The notes under the pieces are model-generated. The model was not told the origin of the DNA. It did no database searches and saw only the letters and a program-made list of their open reading frames with translations. A program made the position numbers and the translations under genes. A stretch of DNA of 64,000 nt from Ectocarpus siliculosus (lineage: Eukaryota > Sar > Phaeophyceae > Ectocarpales > Ectocarpaceae), in NCBI GenBank assembly GCA_000310025.1, contig FN649751.1:1694779-1758778 (forward strand), written 5' to 3'. This document shows positions 60,801-64,000 of the stretch, piece after piece; within the stretch, counting starts at the first letter, position 1; each line of letters starts with the position of its first letter.

Positions 60801-63800
60801 GTCCTTGTTTCAACTGGAAACGCTTCCACCAGCGGTGATATCGTTGCACGGGTTGGTATTGCAGCGGCTTCGGATGGCGGCCAGGTCAGGATCACGGCTG
60901 GTGATACCGAAGGTTCTGCCAAAGCGGGTGGCGCGCTACGACTGCAAGCGGGTCAAGCATCTCATGGAGAGGGAGGGGACGTATCGATATCGGCTGGGAC
61001 AGGAACAGGAGACGAACGACACGGTATTGATGGGGCCGGTGGTTCGGTCAGAATCAACGCCGGGCGAGGCACGGTCGGTCCTGGCGGCGGCGTTGAGATT
61101 TTTGGCGGGTCTTCTGACGATGACCAGTCGCGTGGTCGTCGCAAGGATGGCACTAGCGCAAGTGAAGCGGGCGGAGACGTTACTCTCAAGGCGGGGTCGG
61201 GCAGTGATGGTGCCGGAGGGAAGCTAGTAGTTCGCCCCGGAGCAGGTGGAGTTACCAACGGGACGGTCAACATTCAGGCATCGACAGGAGTGGGACGCAT
61301 CGTCACTTCTGATGACAGCGTCTCTCTATCCAGTGGTATCGACGGCGGGATCTATCTGGCGGTACCCCCGGGTGACATCGCCACGAACAACGTTATTGGA
61401 TTCAGCATTGACAACCCCATGGACGACAATGTCGAGTACGACTTCCGGTTGCAACAATTCGAAGGCGGAGAATCGCGCGTGGTGTCCAGCGTCCCACTCC
61501 AGGTCACGACCATCGAGTACTCGTCTGACGAGCGGATAAAGGAAAGCATCATTGACGTCGATGTCGACGATGTTCTCCAGCGTTTTATGGAAGTGGAGAT
61601 GGTGGAGTACGCCTACACGGAAGAGTGGCGCCAAGCTCGAAACTTGGGAGAAAACGCTCGCGTCCGAGGCGTGATCGCTCAGCAGCTGGCCGAGGTCTTT
61701 CCGGAGCATGTGGAGGTCATACCCGAGTTCGAGCTGCCCGACAAGGACTTTGCAATCAGCGATTTCCTCCAGGTGGACAAGGTTTCGCTTACGCTTGATC
61801 TCATATCGGCCATACAGTCTCAACACAAGCACTATAGCTTTGGACCAAACTCCGGCGACAAGAGTGGCGACATCACAGTCGCCACCGAAGCTGGCGGATC
61901 ATACGCGAATGCTGACCCTACCGGTGCCAGCGGTTCGGTTCTTATCTCTACCGGTACGGCCTCGTTGGGCGACAGTGGATCGATCACCCTGGCCACCGGA
62001 CCAGGAGCAGAAGGGGGCAAGTCTGGAAATGTCAGTATCCAAGTAGGTCGCACCCTTGAATACGGCCCCCAAGTCCAGATGACGGAGTTGGGCGTCCGCG
62101 TTTCCGCCGGGCAGCAGATCGATCCTTTACAGCCCGGACGTGCGGTCGAGATATCTGCAGGGTCAACGGCACCTTCCGATGGAGGACCCTCTGGAGACGG
62201 TGGAGTGCTAATGTTGCTTTCGGGTAATAGTACTGGAGATGGTGGTACGGGGGGAAGCATCGTGGTGAGGCCCGGGAGAGGCGGACTGCTGAATGGTACC
62301 GTTGAGATACAGTCGTCAACGGGAACCCAGCGTATCGTAGCTACGGAAAACGACGTGAATGTGACCAGCGGTATCGACGGCGGGATCTATCTGGCGGTAC
62401 CCGCGGGTGACATCGCCACGAACAACGTTATTGGATTCAGCATTGACAACCCCATGGACGACAATGTCGAGTACGACTTCCGGTTGCAACAATTCGAAGG
62501 CGGAGAATCGCGCGTGGTGTCCAGCGTCCCACTCCAGGTCACGACCATCGAGTACTCGTCTGACGAGCGGATAAAGGAAAGCATCATTGACGTCGATGTC
62601 GACGATGTTCTCCAGCGTTTTATGGAAGTGGAGATGGTGGAGTACGCCTACACGGAAGAGTGGCGCCAAGCTCGAAACTTGGGAGAAAACGCTCGCGTCC
62701 GAGGCGTGATCGCTCAGCAGCTGGCCGAGGTCTTTCCGGAGCATGTGGAGGTCATACCCGAGTTCGAGCTGCCCGACAAGGACTTTGCAATCAGCGATTT
62801 CCTCCAGGTGGACAAGGTTTCGCTTACGCTTGATCTCATATCGGCCATACAGTCTCAACACAAGCACTATAGCTTTGGACCAAACTCCGGCGACAAGAGT
62901 GGCGACATCACAGTCGCCACCGAAGCTGGCGGATCATACGCGAATGCTGACCCTACCGGTGCCAGCGGTTCGGTTCTTATCTCTACCGGTACGGCCTCAT
63001 TGGGCGACAGTGGATCGATCACCCTGGCCACCGGACCGTCGGAGTATGGCGGCGAAGCCGGAAGCATCCACCTTCGTGTCGGAGAGGAGAACACAGGGTC
63101 TACCACGCTCAGTATATCCCCTTTGGACATGCATCTATCAGCTGGCGACCAGACTGAGCCCAACAAAGCAGGAGGAACTATTGAGATATCGGCGGGGAAT
63201 GCTTTACCACCGGGGGGTGGTGACGTGTCAGGCACAGGCGGCTCGCTCATACTCAGAGCGGGGAACAGCACAGGCACGGTAGGGGGCGGCGGATCCATCG
63301 AACTGTTGGCCGGCTCTTCCCAAGGAGGTGACGGGGGTGATATGGTTCTATCCTCTGGGGCTGGGAGCACCTCACTGAGAGGGAGAGACAGTGGTCACGC
63401 CATTTTATCGACGGCCGACGCACAGAATGACAGGGGTTCCAGCGGGGAAGTGCAAATTGAAACTGGTTCCAGTTTTTCTGGGGATACGGGAGCAATTCGC
63501 ATGAGTACTGGAAACGCCACGCTCGGATCAGGCGGGGGGGTGTCCATGGCGGTTGGCAATAGCGCAAGCGGAGCCGGTGGCTCCGTCGATTTTTTCGCTG
63601 GGAACACTACCGCTGATGACGAACCGGGAGGATCAATTATACTGTCGGCGGGATCCGGCACGAGCAGAGAAGGTGGTGGGGGGGGGAATGTTACTCTGAC
63701 CGCCGGTGTAGGATCTGGGGGAATAGGCGGATCTGTGTCAATTCTAAGCGGAGAGGGTGTCGGTGCTACAAGTGGTGCAATTGACATTCGCTCGCTTGAC

Positions 63801-64000
63801 GCTGGTGCTGCCGGTGTTAGCGGATCGCTTGCGCTGCGCTCAGGTTCCTCGGGGTCGGGTAGCTCAGGATCGATTAGCATCGGTTCCGGGCAGGCGGACG
63901 GGGGAAGCGGCGGCGCGGTGGATATTTCAGTTGGCAGCGGCAACAGTGGATCGGGAGGAACGTTATCGCTGCGCGCTGGTGATACCTACTTATTCACGGG
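48876..64000 (+). CDS. Secreted PSI-domain protein with 15-residue beta-repeats and two S74 autoprocessing domains (3' end beyond window)
   Basis: Exon 1 (48876-49018) starts MKRLRQGPSG and has a signal peptide core MYWLLALAWAGQLAAG. Exons 49583-49731 and 50552-50716 each encode a PSI/plexin-like cysteine module (CTSCVGVGGCGYC; CTTCAEDEDCAWC). All phases match, including the jump across a 4,982-bp intron into an exon open from 55699 to the edge. An optional exon at 49398-49464 (YWKFNPLNLAKRVDK) does not fit in phase. The giant exon encodes over a hundred 15-residue units such as SSGDVSIRTGTTSYG. It is interrupted by two peptidase S74 domains with SDERIK at codons 61524 and 62559 and GVIAQQLAEVFPEHVEV downstream. 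S74 domains trimerise phage fibres and MyRF and then cut themselves at the Ser of this motif. I infer a self-cleaving extracellular beta-solenoid fibre. About 2,900 residues lie in the window. Confidence 0.85.
50717..55698. other. Large intron of the PSI-S74 gene
   Basis: It starts GTATGA after codon-phase 1 and ends CCATCAACAG before a phase-1 entry. Open frames inside (51237-51641, 52693-53124, 54331-54579 minus, 54770-55096 plus) show no certain domain. The last has a WCASCPARWTG cysteine/tryptophan stretch that could be a worn transposase zinc finger. Further small exons cannot be excluded, but none is needed for phase. Confidence 0.5.
51691..51775 (-). tRNA. Possible degenerate tRNA-like sequence
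   Basis: On the minus strand GCTGCAGTTGGTAACC resembles a D arm. AAACG-TTGATGA-TGTTT forms a five-pair anticodon stem with a seven-base loop (anticodon would be GAT). GTGGGTTCGAGTCAC resembles a T arm. The acceptor stem does not pair well and the T stem has mismatches, so a pseudo-tRNA or tRNA-derived SINE is more likely than a working gene. Confidence 0.25.
61336..62002 (+). repeat. S74-containing duplicated segment, copy 1
   Basis: 667 bp from GTATCGACGGCGGGATCTAT to GGCCACCGGACC. It is repeated at 62371-63037 with an exact offset of 1,035 bp (345 codons, in frame). By eye only two differences were seen: near 61369 (Pro versus Ala) and near 61949 (silent). Confidence 0.95.
62371..63037 (+). 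repeat. S74-containing duplicated segment, copy 2
   Basis: Copy of 61336-62002. The 368 bp between the copies encodes unrelated 15-residue-type repeats and the sequence GTVEIQSSTGTQRIVATEND, which resembles the short linker GTVNIQASTGVGRIVTSDD before copy 1. Confidence 0.95.

Noticed and set aside
1-64000. Retrovirus-like or large-DNA-virus insertions
   Set aside because: No reverse transcriptase core, integrase, capsid or paired long terminal repeats were recognised; the only retroelement sign is the LINE-type end at 38 kb.

Overview
The window is nuclear DNA of an intron-rich eukaryote. I infer a stramenopile, most likely a brown alga of the Ectocarpus type. The grounds are many short phase-consistent exons split by introns of a few hundred bases to 1 kb, GC-rich coding sequence with Gly/Ala/Ser-rich inserts, CTG/CAG microsatellites, GC-AG introns, and abundant tandem repeats and Helitron pieces. 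No prokaryotic, organellar or retroviral gene set is visible. All gene models were read by eye from splice signals and reading-phase agreement.

Layout. A partial unknown exon lies at the left edge (1-246, minus). A weak minus-strand open region (2.4-3.3 kb) and a tandem array (4.8-5.56 kb) follow. From 6.0 to at least 15.8 kb a minus-strand gene encodes a chromatin-type protein: a low-complexity N-terminal part, a PHD finger, and a SET methyltransferase domain with post-SET cysteines. One of its introns carries a decayed Helitron (8.7-12.3 kb), and one SET exon has an inverted copy about 95 bp away. The span 16-34 kb is a repeat-rich accessory region. It holds ~480-bp and ~590-bp tandem arrays, an 18-bp minisatellite, MITEs, a short poly(A)-tailed element, a Helitron deletion derivative, a separate Helitron/Pif1 helicase fragment, one unassigned good exon (20.55-20.88 kb) and a broken WD40-like remnant (23.4-24.4 kb).

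From 34.2 to 46.3 kb a plus-strand gene of 18 exons encodes a DExH RNA helicase of the DHX57/DHX29/DHX36 group, with all RecA motifs, HA2/OB regions, a long glycine-rich insert and three apparent GC-AG introns. Its introns hold a MITE and a LINE 3' fragment.

From 48.9 kb to the right edge lies the most striking locus. A signal-peptide protein has two PSI (plexin-like) cysteine-rich exons and then, after a ~5 kb intron, a single exon open for at least 8.3 kb. That exon encodes well over one hundred 15-residue Gly/Ser/Thr repeats interrupted by two almost identical copies of a peptidase-S74 (endosialidase-type intramolecular chaperone) domain. The design recalls phage fibres and MyRF autoprocessing. 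It suggests an extracellular beta-solenoid fibre that cleaves itself twice. The gene continues past the window.
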